This document shows positions 13,664 through 19,925 of a stretch of DNA of 19,925 bases, piece by piece (the stretch's first letter is position 1; the number at the start of each line of letters is the position of its first letter). The position numbers and the translations under genes are program-made. The stretch lies in contig DATJJW010000042.1 of the NCBI GenBank assembly GCA_035491935.1, positions 1-19,925 on the forward strand, in the 5' to 3' direction. The stretch is from DATJJW01 sp035491935. GTDB lineage: Bacteria > Pseudomonadota > Alphaproteobacteria > ATCC43930 > CGMCC-115725. The notes under the pieces were generated by a model. It saw only the letters and a list, made by a program, of their open reading frames with translations. It did not search any database and was not told the origin of the DNA.

Positions 13664-15808
13664 CTAGCCGCGCGCGCGCTCGACCGAATTGACCATCGGC
13701 GTCGCCCGGAGGGCGGCCATGAGGTTGGACAGGTGCTTCAGGTCCTTCACCTCGATATCGACGAGGAGCTCGAAGAAATCAGCCGACCGGTTGGTGAATT
13801 TGAGATTGATGATGTTGCCGCTGCTCTTGCCGATGGCGGTGGTGAGGTTACCGAGGCTGCCCGGCTCGTTGCCGAGCATGACCGTGATGCGGCCGACATG
13901 CAGCCCCGCAGCGTTTTCCGGCGTATCCCAGGCGACGTCGACCCAGCGCTCCGGCGTGTCGGCGAAGCTCTCCAGCGTATCGCAGTCGATGGTGTGGATG
14001 GTGACGCCCTTGCCCGTGGTCACGATGCCGACGATACGGTCACCAGGCAGCGGGTGGCAGCAATGGGCGAAATGCAGCGCCATGCCCGGGATGAGACCGC
14101 GGATCGGCACCGCATGGTCGCCGCCGCCGCGCTTCGCCCGGTTGAGCGGCACCACCTTGGCCGATTGGCGGTCGCGGTTCGGAAAGGCCGCGTTGACCAC
14201 CTCGCCCTTGGTGATCAGCCCCTCGCCCACCGCGGCGTAGAGATCCTCGACCGCGGCGCAATGGAAATTCTTCAGCACCGGCTCCAGGAACCGCTCCTGG
14301 AATTCCAGATTCTCGTGCCGGAACGCCTTGGCCAGGATCTCCTTGCCCAGCGAAACATATTGCACGCGCTGCTGCTGGCGGACGAAGCGGCGGATACGCG
14401 CCCGCGCCTTGCCGGTGACGACGAAACGTTCCCAGGCGGGCGACGGCGTCTGCGCCTTGCTGGTCACGATCTCGACCTGGTCGCCATTGGCGAGCTGCGT
14501 GCGCAGCGGCATGATCCGGCCGTTGATCTTGGCGCCGACACAGGTATCGCCGACCTGGCTGTGCACCGCATAGGCGAAGTCGACCGGTGTCGCGCCACGC
14601 GGCAGGGCGATCAAATCGCCCTTGGGCGTGAAGCAGAACACCTGATCCTGGTACATCTCCAGCTTGGTGTGCTCCAGGAACTCCTCGGGGTTGGAGGCGT
14701 GTTCCAGGATGTCGAGCAGCTCGCGCAGCCAGCGGTATTGCCGCCCCTCGCGCCGGGCGCCACCCTCGCCGGCATCCTTGTAGGACCAGTGTGCGGCGAC
14801 GCCCAGCTCCGCCACTTCATGCATCTCGCGGGTTCGGATCTGGATCTCGATGCGCTGGCGCTCCGGCCAGATGACGCCGGTATGCAGCGACTGATAATTA
14901 TTCGGCTTCGGCGTCGAGATGTAGTCCTTGAAGCGGCCGGGCACGAGCGGATAGTTGCTGTGGATGATGCCCAGCGCCTGGTAGCACTGCTCCAGCGTAT
15001 CGACCGTGATGCGGAACGCCATGATGTCCGACAGCTGCTCGAACGCGACGTTCTTGCGCTGCATCTTGCACCAGATCGAATAGGCCGCCTTCTCGCGCCC
15101 CGTGACCGTGACGTCGGCCAGGCCGTTCTTGCGCAGAACCTGGGTCAGCTCGTTCGAGACGCGGTCGACCATGTCGCCGCCCTTCTCGCGCAGGAAGGAG
15201 AGCCGCGCCCGGATGCCGTCGCGCGCCTCTGGCTGCAGCTCGGCGAAGGACAGGTCTTCCAGCTCGTCCTTCATCTGGTGCATGCCCATGCGCTCGGCCA
15301 AGGGCGCATAGATCTCCATGGTCTCACGCGCGATGCGCCGGCGCTTCTCCGGATTCTTGATGAAGTGGAGCGTGCGCATATTGTGCAGCCGGTCAGCCAG
15401 CTTGACCAGCAGGACGCGGATGTCCTCCGACATGGCGAGCACCAGCTTGCGGAAATTTTCCGCCTGCTTGGTCTGGTCCGACTGCAGCTCCAGCCGCGAC
15501 AGCTTCGTCACGCCGTCGACCAGGAAGGCGATGTCGCGGCCGAACAGCTTGGTGATGTCCTCCAGCGTCGCGACCGTGTCCTCGACCGTATCGTGCAGCA
15601 GACCGGTCACGATCGAGGCCGCATCCAGCTTCATCTGCGAGAGAATGCCGGCGACTTCGACGGGATGGGAGAAATAGGGGTCGCCCGAGGCTCGCTTCTG
15701 CGAGCCATGGGCCTGCATCGAGAAGACGTAAGCCTTGTTGAGGGCGTCTTCGTCGGCGCCGGGATCATAGGCGCGGACCCGTTCGACGAGTTCGAATTGG
15801 CGGATCAT
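13664..15808 (-). CDS. spoT: Bifunctional (p)ppGpp synthetase/hydrolase (Rel/SpoT)
   Basis: A 714-residue stringent-response enzyme. The hydrolase HD domain has His48, the HD pair in GLLHDTVEDT (His72, Asp73) and LADRLHNMRT (Asp139), so hydrolase activity should be intact. The synthetase domain has GREKAAYSIWCKM and GRFKDYISTPKPNNYQSLHT; RFKD at 292-295 is the motif of bifunctional Rel/SpoT enzymes rather than the RelA type. A TGS domain (about 388-450) and a C-terminal ACT domain (about 635-712) follow. Alphaproteobacteria usually carry this one long homologue. It sits between rpoZ and pdxJ. A hairpin covers its ribosome binding site, GAGGG, 7 bases before the ATG. Confidence 0.95.
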   Translation of the reverse strand: MIRQFELVERVRAYDPGADEDALNKAYVFSMQAHGSQKRASGDPYFSHPVEVAGILSQMKLDAASIVTGLLHDTVEDTVATLEDITKLFGRDIAFLVDGVTKLSRLELQSDQTKQAENFRKLVLAMSEDIRVLLVKLADRLHNMRTLHFIKNPEKRRRIARETMEIYAPLAERMGMHQMKDELEDLSFAELQPEARDGIRARLSFLREKGGDMVDRVSNELTQVLRKNGLADVTVTGREKAAYSIWCKMQRKNVAFEQLSDIMAFRITVDTLEQCYQALGIIHSNYPLVPGRFKDYISTPKPNNYQSLHTGVIWPERQRIEIQIRTREMHEVAELGVAAHWSYKDAGEGGARREGRQYRWLRELLDILEHASNPEEFLEHTKLEMYQDQVFCFTPKGDLIALPRGATPVDFAYAVHSQVGDTCVGAKINGRIMPLRTQLANGDQVEIVTSKAQTPSPAWERFVVTGKARARIRRFVRQQQRVQYVSLGKEILAKAFRHENLEFQERFLEPVLKNFHCAAVEDLYAAVGEGLITKGEVVNAAFPNRDRQSAKVVPLNRAKRGGGDHAVPIRGLIPGMALHFAHCCHPLPGDRIVGIVTTGKGVTIHTIDCDTLESFADTPERWVDVAWDTPENAAGLHVGRITVMLGNEPGSLGNLTTAIGKSSGNIINLKFTNRSADFFELLVDIEVKDLKHLSNLMAALRATPMVNSVERARG

Positions 15809-15813
15809 CGGCG

Positions 15814-15834
15814 CGCCCTCGCCGAGAAAGGGCG
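15814..15834 (-). promoter_or_regulatory. Hairpin sequestering the spoT ribosome binding site
   Basis: On the minus strand CGCCCT (15834-15829) can pair with AGGGCG (15819-15814) across a 9-base loop. The 3' arm contains AGGG, the likely Shine-Dalgarno sequence, which ends 7 bases before the ATG at 15808. Opening of this stem would be needed for efficient initiation. In GC-rich DNA such stems also arise by chance. Confidence 0.4.
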
Positions 15835-15970
15835 GCGCGGAAATGTTCGCATCGCTACCTGGATATAGCTGAGAGCCGGGCTACGGACGACATGATCGGG
15901 GGCGGCGCGTTCGTCAGTTCCACGCCACCATGTACGACCACCGCCATCGCGTTGCCCGTCTTCGCACACC

Positions 15971-16402
15971 TCAGAGATCGTCCTCCGCCACATCGTCGCC
16001 CATCAGTTCGGCATCGGACGGCAATTCGTCCTCGTCCGCCTCGTCCGTAGCGCCTTCCTCGTCGACGAAGCTCATGCCATCGCCCAGCTCGTCATCGTCC
16101 GAGGAAACGGCGACACCCTGCTGCGACCAGGCTTCGCCGATGGCGAGGTCCTTGTCCTCTTCCGGCTCGTCGATCTCCGGCTGCTTCTGCAGCCCGGTCA
16201 CCAGCGCATTCTGCAGGGCGACGATATCGACCGTCTCCTCCGCGATCTCGCGCAGCGCCACCACCGGGTTCTTGTCGTTGTCCCGATCGAGGGTCAACGT
16301 GGCGCCGGACGAGACGTCCCGCGCCCGCTGAGCCGCCACCAGTACCAGCTCGAAGCGGTTCGGGATCCGCGTCACGCAATCTTCAACCGTCACACGCGCC
16401 AT
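15971..16402 (-). CDS. rpoZ: RNA polymerase omega subunit
   Basis: A 143-residue protein. MARVTVEDCVTRIPNRFELVLVAAQRARDVSSGA and the following NDKNPVVALREIAEETVDI are the conserved omega fold (residues 1-65), which clamps the C-terminus of the beta' subunit. The remaining roughly 75 residues form a strongly acidic low-complexity tail (DEPEEDKD, SSDDDELGD, EEGATDEADEDE), so the protein is longer than the about 91 residues of E. coli omega; long acidic tails are frequent in alphaproteobacteria. ATG 16402 is chosen because the family starts MARVTVEDC. The gene has its own promoter and lies upstream of spoT by 162 bp, a gap in which no gene is seen. Confidence 0.93.
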   Translation of the reverse strand: MARVTVEDCVTRIPNRFELVLVAAQRARDVSSGATLTLDRDNDKNPVVALREIAEETVDIVALQNALVTGLQKQPEIDEPEEDKDLAIGEAWSQQGVAVSSDDDELGDGMSFVDEEGATDEADEDELPSDAELMGDDVAEDDL

Positions 16403-16446
16403 GTCGCAAAACCTATATGCAAGTTCCAAGAACGGATTCAGCGTCC

Positions 16447-16475
16447 AATATACAAACCGGATGGCATAGAAGCAA
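16447..16475 (-). promoter_or_regulatory. Predicted rpoZ promoter
   Basis: On the minus strand a TTGCTT -35 box (16475-16470) and a TATATT -10 box (16452-16447) are separated by 17 bp. Transcription would begin near 16440, giving a leader of about 38 bases before the rpoZ ATG at 16402. The promoter would drive rpoZ and probably spoT and the genes beyond. Confidence 0.5.
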
Positions 16476-16517
16476 CGCCAGCCCTTGCGAATCGCCGCAT
16501 GGCCGACCGGCTATTCG

Positions 16518-16565
16518 GACACAGCCGTGTCGTACGGGACACGAGACCAATTCACCCTCGGGGTG
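16518..16565 (-). other. Cluster of short hairpins between folK and rpoZ
   Basis: CGTGTC and GACACG (16526-16531 and 16538-16543) form a 6-bp stem with a 6-base loop. GACAC (16518-16522) can instead pair with GTGTC (16527-16531), so the two stems exclude each other. A third stem, CACCC-TCG-GGGTG, lies at 16553-16565. None is followed by a U run on the minus strand. They may mark the end of the folK transcript or an attenuator-like leader, but the function is not shown. Confidence 0.35.
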
Positions 16566-16580
16566 GGAGCCTTGAACGGA

Positions 16581-17072
16581 TCAGGCTGGGAGGACGCGGA
16601 TGTCCTGCCCCGGCGGTAGCGCCGCCAGCAATTCGGCGACGCCAAGCCCGGTCGCAGGATGGTGCCAGCGAGGCGCGACATCGGCCAGTGGCAGCAGCAC
16701 GAAGCCGCGTTCATGAGCGCGCGGATGCGGCAGGATCGGCGGTCCCACCTCGACGCGGCCCTCGTAATCGACGATATCGAGATCGACGAGGCGAGCCTCG
16801 TTGACGGCGCCCCGCACGCGGCCGAAACGGCATTCGACATCATGCAGCAGTGCCAGCAGGGCTATGGGCGAGAGCTCCGTCGCGACCGAGGCCACGCCGT
16901 TCACATACCAGGGCTGGTCGGAGACCGGCACCGGCGCCGTCTCGTACCAGCGGGACCGCGCCAGAACGCACACCCCCGACGCCGCCAATGCGACCAGCGC
17001 CGCCTCCAGCGTCTGGCGCGGAGTGCCGTGGATTGCACTTGGTAAATTCGCCCCTAAGGCGATCAATATCAT
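16581..17072 (-). CDS. folK: 6-hydroxymethyl-7,8-dihydropterin pyrophosphokinase
   Basis: A 163-residue HPPK enzyme of folate synthesis. It opens with MILIALGANLPS, has the pterin-binding strand RSRWYETAPVPVSDQPWYVNGVA, then LLHDVECRFGRVRG, and the metal-binding ARLVDLDIVDYEG (the family's RxLDLDLL region, two Asp retained). PHPRAHERGFVLLPLADVAP completes the signature. It transfers pyrophosphate from ATP to the pterin. It is divergent from the NYN-domain gene with 130 bp between starts, and lies 178 bp upstream of rpoZ on the same strand. The ribosome binding site is weak (AAGG). Confidence 0.93.
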   Translation of the reverse strand: MILIALGANLPSAIHGTPRQTLEAALVALAASGVCVLARSRWYETAPVPVSDQPWYVNGVASVATELSPIALLALLHDVECRFGRVRGAVNEARLVDLDIVDYEGRVEVGPPILPHPRAHERGFVLLPLADVAPRWHHPATGLGVAELLAALPPGQDIRVLPA

Positions 17073-17180
17073 CGGGGCACCTTGCCGCAGCCTCTATTCA
17101 TGACACGCCGGCCCGCCTATGATCGCTCAGCGGCGGAATATTGCCGACCATTTATCGCTTATTGCTTTATCCAAATGGAG

Positions 17181-17194
17181 CCGCGTTAGCGGAG
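17181..17194 (+). promoter_or_regulatory. Small hairpin overlapping the ribosome binding site of the NYN gene
   Basis: CCGC-GTTA-GCGG (17181-17192) forms a 4-bp stem with a four-base loop. The 3' arm contributes the first two bases of GGAG (17191-17194), the ribosome binding site 8 bases before ATG 17203. The stem is followed by AGTTTTAT. It is short and could be fortuitous. Confidence 0.3.
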
Positions 17195-17202
17195 TTTTAT
17201 CA

Positions 17203-17829
17203 ATGACTTTTTACCCCCAAGAAAAAATTGGCTTATTCATTGATGGGTCAAATCTCTATGCAGCCGCAAAAGCTTTGGGTTTCGACATAGACTATAAGAG
17301 ATTGCTCGATGTCTTTCGCGAACACGGCCAACTCATCCGCGCCTTTTATTATACGGCGTTGATCGAAGAACAGGATTATTCTCCCATCAGGCCATTGGTC
17401 GATTGGCTCGATTACAATGGCTATACCATGGTCACCAAGCCGACCAAGGAATTCACCGATACGGCCGGCCGGCGCAAGATCAAGGGCAACATGGATATCG
17501 AGCTCGCGATCGACGTCATGGAAATGGCGCCGCATCTCGACCATGTCGTGCTGTTCTCGGGCGATGGCGATTTCCGCCGCCTGGTGGAAGCCGTGCAGCG
17601 CAAGGGCGTGCGCGTGACGGTGGTCTCGACCATCCGTTCGCATCCGCCGATGGTCGCCGACGAGTTGCGCCGCCAGGCCGATAATTTCGTCGAGCTGAAC
17701 GACATCGCCCCGCAAATCATGCGCTCGCATTCCGGCCATCGCGACGACCATCACAGCCATCACGGCGACAATGGCCGTCCCCAGCCCGACGATCTCGGGA
17801 TGCCCGATACGCCGATTCATTATAAGTAG
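17203..17829 (+). CDS. NYN-domain (LabA/DUF88, PIN-like) putative RNase
   Basis: A 208-residue protein of the LabA/DUF88 group. The NYN domain (about residues 8-170) has IGLFIDGSNLYAAA (Asp14), KGNMDIELAIDVMEMA (Asp98) and LFSGDGDFRRLVEAV (Asp121, Asp123), the acidic residues expected at a PIN-like metal site. NYN proteins are predicted or shown to be RNases. The tail (171-208) is hydrophilic and His-rich (HSGHRDDHHSHHGDN). ATG 17203 is chosen because GGAG is 8 bases ahead and family members begin near MTFYPQE. The first 60 bases are only 35% GC, far below the neighbours, while the second half of the gene is GC-rich. It is 14 bp from the glycosylase gene and divergent from folK. Confidence 0.85.
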   Translation: MTFYPQEKIGLFIDGSNLYAAAKALGFDIDYKRLLDVFREHGQLIRAFYYTALIEEQDYSPIRPLVDWLDYNGYTMVTKPTKEFTDTAGRRKIKGNMDIELAIDVMEMAPHLDHVVLFSGDGDFRRLVEAVQRKGVRVTVVSTIRSHPPMVADELRRQADNFVELNDIAPQIMRSHSGHRDDHHSHHGDNGRPQPDDLGMPDTPIHYK

Positions 17830-17843
17830 GGCGCAGTACGTTC

Positions 17844-18506
17844 ATGAGTACGGTCATGGCATCCGCTCCGGTCGGTGCGACGGAACCCTCGCGCGACTGC
17901 CCGTTCTGCCCGCGCCTGGCCGAATTCCGTGACCAGGCACGGCGCCTCAATCCCGATTGGCACAACGCCCCGGTACCCTCCTTCGGCAATCCCGCGGCTC
18001 GGCTGCTGATCGTAGGGTTGGCGCCGGGCCTACGCGGCGCCAACCGCACGGGCCGCCCCTTCACCGGCGACTATGCTGGCGACCTGCTCTATGCCTGCCT
18101 GCTGCGCCATGGTCTGGCCGAGGGCGAGTACCAGGCCCGTCCCGATGACGGCATGACCCTGCCGCGTGCGCGGCTGACCAACGCCGCACGATGCGTGCCG
18201 CCCGAGAACAAGCCGCTGCCAGCCGAGCTCAAATCCTGCCGCCCCTTCCTCAAGGCCGAGATCGACCAGGCCCGGAACCTGCGTGCCATCCTGGCGCTCG
18301 GCCAGATCGCCCATACCCAGGTGCTGGCGGCGCTGGGTGAACGCCAGGCAGCCTTCCCGTTCCGCCACGGTGCGCAATACACGTTGAAGAACGGCCTCGT
18401 CCTGGCCGACAGCTATCACTGCTCACGCTACAACACGAATACCGGCCGTCTGACGGCCGATATGTTCGACACGGTCATCCGCAACGTAGCTGCTCTGCTG
18501 GCCTGA
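17844..18506 (+). CDS. Uracil-DNA glycosylase, family 5 (UDGb)
   Basis: A 220-residue base-excision repair enzyme. Motif 1, GLAPGLRGANRTGRPFTGD (58-76), is the family 5 (Thermus UDGb) form, in which the catalytic acidic residue of family 4 is replaced. The last motif, YHCSRYNTNTGRL (191-203), is the family's DNA-intercalating loop. Cys19, Cys22, Cys117 and Cys132 fit the four ligands of the iron-sulfur cluster. The enzyme removes uracil and some other deaminated or bulky bases from DNA. ATG 17844 has a poor ribosome binding site; ATG 17856 is an alternative. It follows the NYN gene by 14 bp and is presumably cotranscribed. Confidence 0.88.
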   Translation: MSTVMASAPVGATEPSRDCPFCPRLAEFRDQARRLNPDWHNAPVPSFGNPAARLLIVGLAPGLRGANRTGRPFTGDYAGDLLYACLLRHGLAEGEYQARPDDGMTLPRARLTNAARCVPPENKPLPAELKSCRPFLKAEIDQARNLRAILALGQIAHTQVLAALGERQAAFPFRHGAQYTLKNGLVLADSYHCSRYNTNTGRLTADMFDTVIRNVAALLA

Positions 18507-18518
18507 TCGGCCTGCCGG

Positions 18519-18555
18519 ACGGGATTGGCCCGGTCGCCATGCGGCCGAATCCCGT
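18519..18555 (+). terminator. Hairpin after the glycosylase gene, possible terminator
   Basis: ACGGGATT (18519-18526) pairs with AATCCCGT (18548-18555), and the stem continues inward as GGCC/GGCC after one bulged base. It begins 12 bp after the glycosylase stop codon. There is no T run behind it, so it may be a weak or factor-assisted terminator or a 3'-end stabilising structure. Confidence 0.45.
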
Positions 18556-18602
18556 GCCCAATTCCTGTCAACTCGGCAAATTTCGTGACATCGCGGCAGC
18601 CT

Positions 18603-18665
18603 TGGCAGGGCAAGATATTCCCTGCCACCGGCACAGCCCGGCAATTCCTGCCGCCCGGCGGGAAT
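18603..18665. promoter_or_regulatory. Inverted repeats upstream of the flagellin promoter, putative enhancer
   Basis: A perfect repeat with 8-bp arms, TGGCAGGG (18603-18610) and CCCTGCCA (18620-18627), is followed by ATTCCTGCCG (18644-18653) and CGGCGGGAAT (18656-18665), which match with one mismatch. CGGCA-ATTCC-TGCCG (18639-18653) overlaps the latter. The sites lie about 80 to 145 bp before the expected flagellin transcription start. This is the usual position for an activator of sigma-54 promoters, such as the FlbD proteins of alphaproteobacterial flagellar systems. The protein that binds is inferred. Confidence 0.45.
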
Positions 18666-18719
18666 GTCATCTTGGGGTCACGTTCCACCAAACCATTGAT
18701 ATAGAACGATAATACTGTT

Positions 18720-18735
18720 TGGCATTGGCCTTGCT
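18720..18735 (+). promoter_or_regulatory. Sigma-54 promoter of the flagellin gene
   Basis: TGGCAT-N5-TTGCT matches the RpoN consensus TGGCAC-N5-TTGCW at all but one of the defined positions, with GG (18721-18722) and GC (18733-18734) separated by exactly 10 bp. Transcription would begin near 18746, leaving a leader of about 39 bases that holds AAGGAG (18771-18776), 8 bases before the ATG. Confidence 0.75.
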
Positions 18736-18784
18736 CCTATAGCGGCGGACGGAACACATCCGGCATAGCGAAGGAGAAATACCC

Positions 18785-19717
18785 ATGTCCGGTATTACGC
18801 TTACGACCTCTGAATCGGCGACAATCCTGTCGTTGCAGCAGACCAACAACGCCTTCAACAACGTTTCAGAGCAGCTGAACACGGGCAAGAAGGTCAACTC
18901 GGCTTCCGACAACGCCCTGGCCTTTTTCCAGTCGCAGGCGCTCTACCAGCGTGCCAACGACTTCCAGACCCGCAAGGCGACGATCGACCAGTCGATCCAG
19001 ACCGTGACCGCGGCCATGAATGCGACCAGCACCATCGGCACGCTGCTCAACCAGATCAAGGGCATCATCAGCTCGGTCTCGGGCGAGAGCGTCCAGCAGC
19101 GCGCCTCGGCGACGGCGCAGGTGCAGAACCTCGGCACGCAGATCCTGCAGCTGGTCAAGGATACCCAATACCAGGGCGTGAACCTGCTGGAGAGCAGCGC
19201 GATCACCCTGCGCACCCAGTTCTCCGAGCGTACCGCCTCGGCGCTGGTCATCACCGGCTTCAATCTGGTCGCTTCGACCGGCGGCGCGAACACGCTGTTC
19301 ACCCAGGCCGGCATCTTCCAGCCCGTCGGCTCGAATGCCTTCAACTTCGGCATGCTGGTCAGCAGCCAGGTCGGCAGTGTGGGCCAGAACTTTGCCGGCT
19401 TCTCGCAGATCTTGGCATCGACCCCCGGCGGCCAGGCGGCCTATGCCAACGCCGTCAACTTCATCAGCGATGCGATCCAGCAGGATAACGCGCTGACCGC
19501 ACAGCTCGGCACCAACGTGTCGATCCTGCAGGCGCGTTCGACCTTCTCGGCAAGCTACGGTGCCACGCTCTCGGGCGGCGGCGACAAGCTGACCCTGGCC
19601 GACCTCAACCTCGAGGCCGCCGAATCCCAGGCTCTGTCCCTGCGCCAGAACGTCGGTATTCAGGACCTCTCAGTCGAGAACCAGGTCGCCCAGTCGATCC
19701 TGAACCTGCTGAAGTAA
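18785..19717 (+). CDS. Flagellin
   Basis: A 310-residue flagellin. The N-terminal D0/D1 region (about 1-140) has SLQQTNNAFNNVSEQLNTGKKVNSASDN and later ILQLVKDTQYQGVNLL, the standard flagellin pattern. The C-terminal region (about 225-310) has LTLADLNLEAAESQALSLRQ and VENQVAQSILNLLK, which pairs with the N-terminus in the filament core. The middle is short, so the surface D2/D3 domains are minimal; there is no signal peptide, as expected for type III export. A strong AAGGAG precedes the ATG, with a sigma-54 promoter upstream, indicating late-class flagellar regulation. The neighbouring flaF/flbT genes seen in many alphaproteobacteria are not in this window. No cysteine is present. Confidence 0.9.
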   Translation: MSGITLTTSESATILSLQQTNNAFNNVSEQLNTGKKVNSASDNALAFFQSQALYQRANDFQTRKATIDQSIQTVTAAMNATSTIGTLLNQIKGIISSVSGESVQQRASATAQVQNLGTQILQLVKDTQYQGVNLLESSAITLRTQFSERTASALVITGFNLVASTGGANTLFTQAGIFQPVGSNAFNFGMLVSSQVGSVGQNFAGFSQILASTPGGQAAYANAVNFISDAIQQDNALTAQLGTNVSILQARSTFSASYGATLSGGGDKLTLADLNLEAAESQALSLRQNVGIQDLSVENQVAQSILNLLK

Positions 19718-19790
19718 GTTACCGGTTCGGCCGAATTCGTCTCGGCCACCCGGCGCAAGGTCATCTCCTTCGCCGATATCCGTCCGGGCA

Positions 19791-19811
19791 GGCCGCGCGT
19801 CGCGCGCGGCC
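19791..19811. terminator. Strong GC hairpin between flagellin and a convergent gene
   Basis: GGCCGCGCG (19791-19799) and CGCGCGGCC (19803-19811) are perfect 9-bp arms around a TCG loop. It lies 74 bp after the flagellin stop and 37 bp before the stop of the opposing gene, so it may serve as a bidirectional terminator. No T run follows on either strand. Confidence 0.5.
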
Positions 19812-19847
19812 ACCTGACCTCCTCAAGGCCCATCGCCGCCAGGAGCC

Positions 19848-19925
19848 TCAGCGTGCCCAGTCGACGATATGGCTTGTCAGAACGTCCTCCTCGACCTCTT
19901 CTTCCGAAATACAGCGGTAGCGTGC
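19848..19925 (-). CDS. C-terminal end of an unidentified minus-strand protein (cut by window edge)
   Basis: On the minus strand the frame entering from the window edge is open to a TGA at 19850-19848 and reads ARYRCISEEEVEEDVL then TSHIVDWAR. The natural-looking composition, acidic helix and Trp near the end suggest a genuine coding end rather than noncoding DNA. Only 25 residues are available, so the family cannot be named. It would be convergent with the flagellin gene. Confidence 0.45.
   Translation of the reverse strand, partial: ARYRCISEEEVEEDVLTSHIVDWAR

Noticed and set aside
12950..15868. A 972-codon plus-strand frame over pdxJ and spoT
   Set aside because: Antisense shadow; the longest open frame in the window but with no recognisable protein features.
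17119..17202. Longer start for the NYN protein at ATG 17119
   Set aside because: The extra 28 residues do not resemble the family and ATG 17203 has a properly placed GGAG.
18690..18712. AACGATAA as a sigma-28 flagellar -10 element
   Set aside because: The matching -35 TAAA element is not at the required distance, and the sigma-54 site downstream is a far better match.
1..19925. tRNA, rRNA, CRISPR array, insertion sequence or prophage genes
   Set aside because: None seen on reading both strands; no transposase or integrase motifs and no regularly spaced repeat array.

Overview
This is a GC-rich chromosomal segment that looks alphaproteobacterial, most plausibly from the Rhodospirillales. The evidence is the contiguous minus-strand cluster folK-rpoZ-rel/spoT-pdxJ-acpS-lepB-rnc-era-recO, which is a typical alphaproteobacterial arrangement, together with a parC of alphaproteobacterial style and a flagellin gene behind a sigma-54 promoter. 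No rRNA, tRNA, CRISPR array, transposase or phage gene is visible. All assignments come from reading the sequence by eye; no database search was run.

Left part (1-5100): the 3' end of a c-type cytochrome gene; a two-gene toxin-antitoxin operon (BrnT-like toxin and XRE-type antitoxin) behind a consensus-like promoter whose spacer is a palindrome; a major facilitator transporter; and, convergent with it, the parC-sixA pair on the minus strand.

Middle accessory part (5100-9000): an autoregulated-looking arsR-SRPBCC pair, probably leaderless, with a compact operator array; a TehA/SLAC1-type (TDT family) transporter divergent from an AraC-type regulator; a gene of unknown function; and a candidate 38-residue membrane protein. 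This block lies between recO and parC, which are close together in several alphaproteobacteria, so it may be an insertion of accessory genes into a housekeeping neighbourhood.

Housekeeping part (9000-17072, all minus strand): DNA repair (recO), ribosome assembly GTPase (era), RNase III (rnc), signal peptidase I (lepB), ACP synthase (acpS), pyridoxine 5'-phosphate synthase (pdxJ), the bifunctional (p)ppGpp enzyme, RNA polymerase omega and folK. Several pairs overlap by ATGA (pdxJ/acpS, rnc/era). The era-recO gap is filled by a long palindromic element whose end supplies the era stop codon. A hairpin covers the ribosome binding site of the (p)ppGpp enzyme.

Right part (17200-19925, plus strand): an NYN-domain protein with an AT-rich 5' end followed after 14 bp by a family 5 uracil-DNA glycosylase; then a 278-bp regulatory region with three inverted repeats and a sigma-54 promoter in front of a short flagellin gene; finally a strong hairpin and the 3' end of a convergent minus-strand gene cut by the window edge.

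I found no clear candidate for an entirely new multi-gene system. The items most worth checking are the palindromic element between era and recO, the operator architectures of the brnT and arsR operons, the flagellin enhancer region, the NYN-glycosylase pair, and the small membrane ORF.
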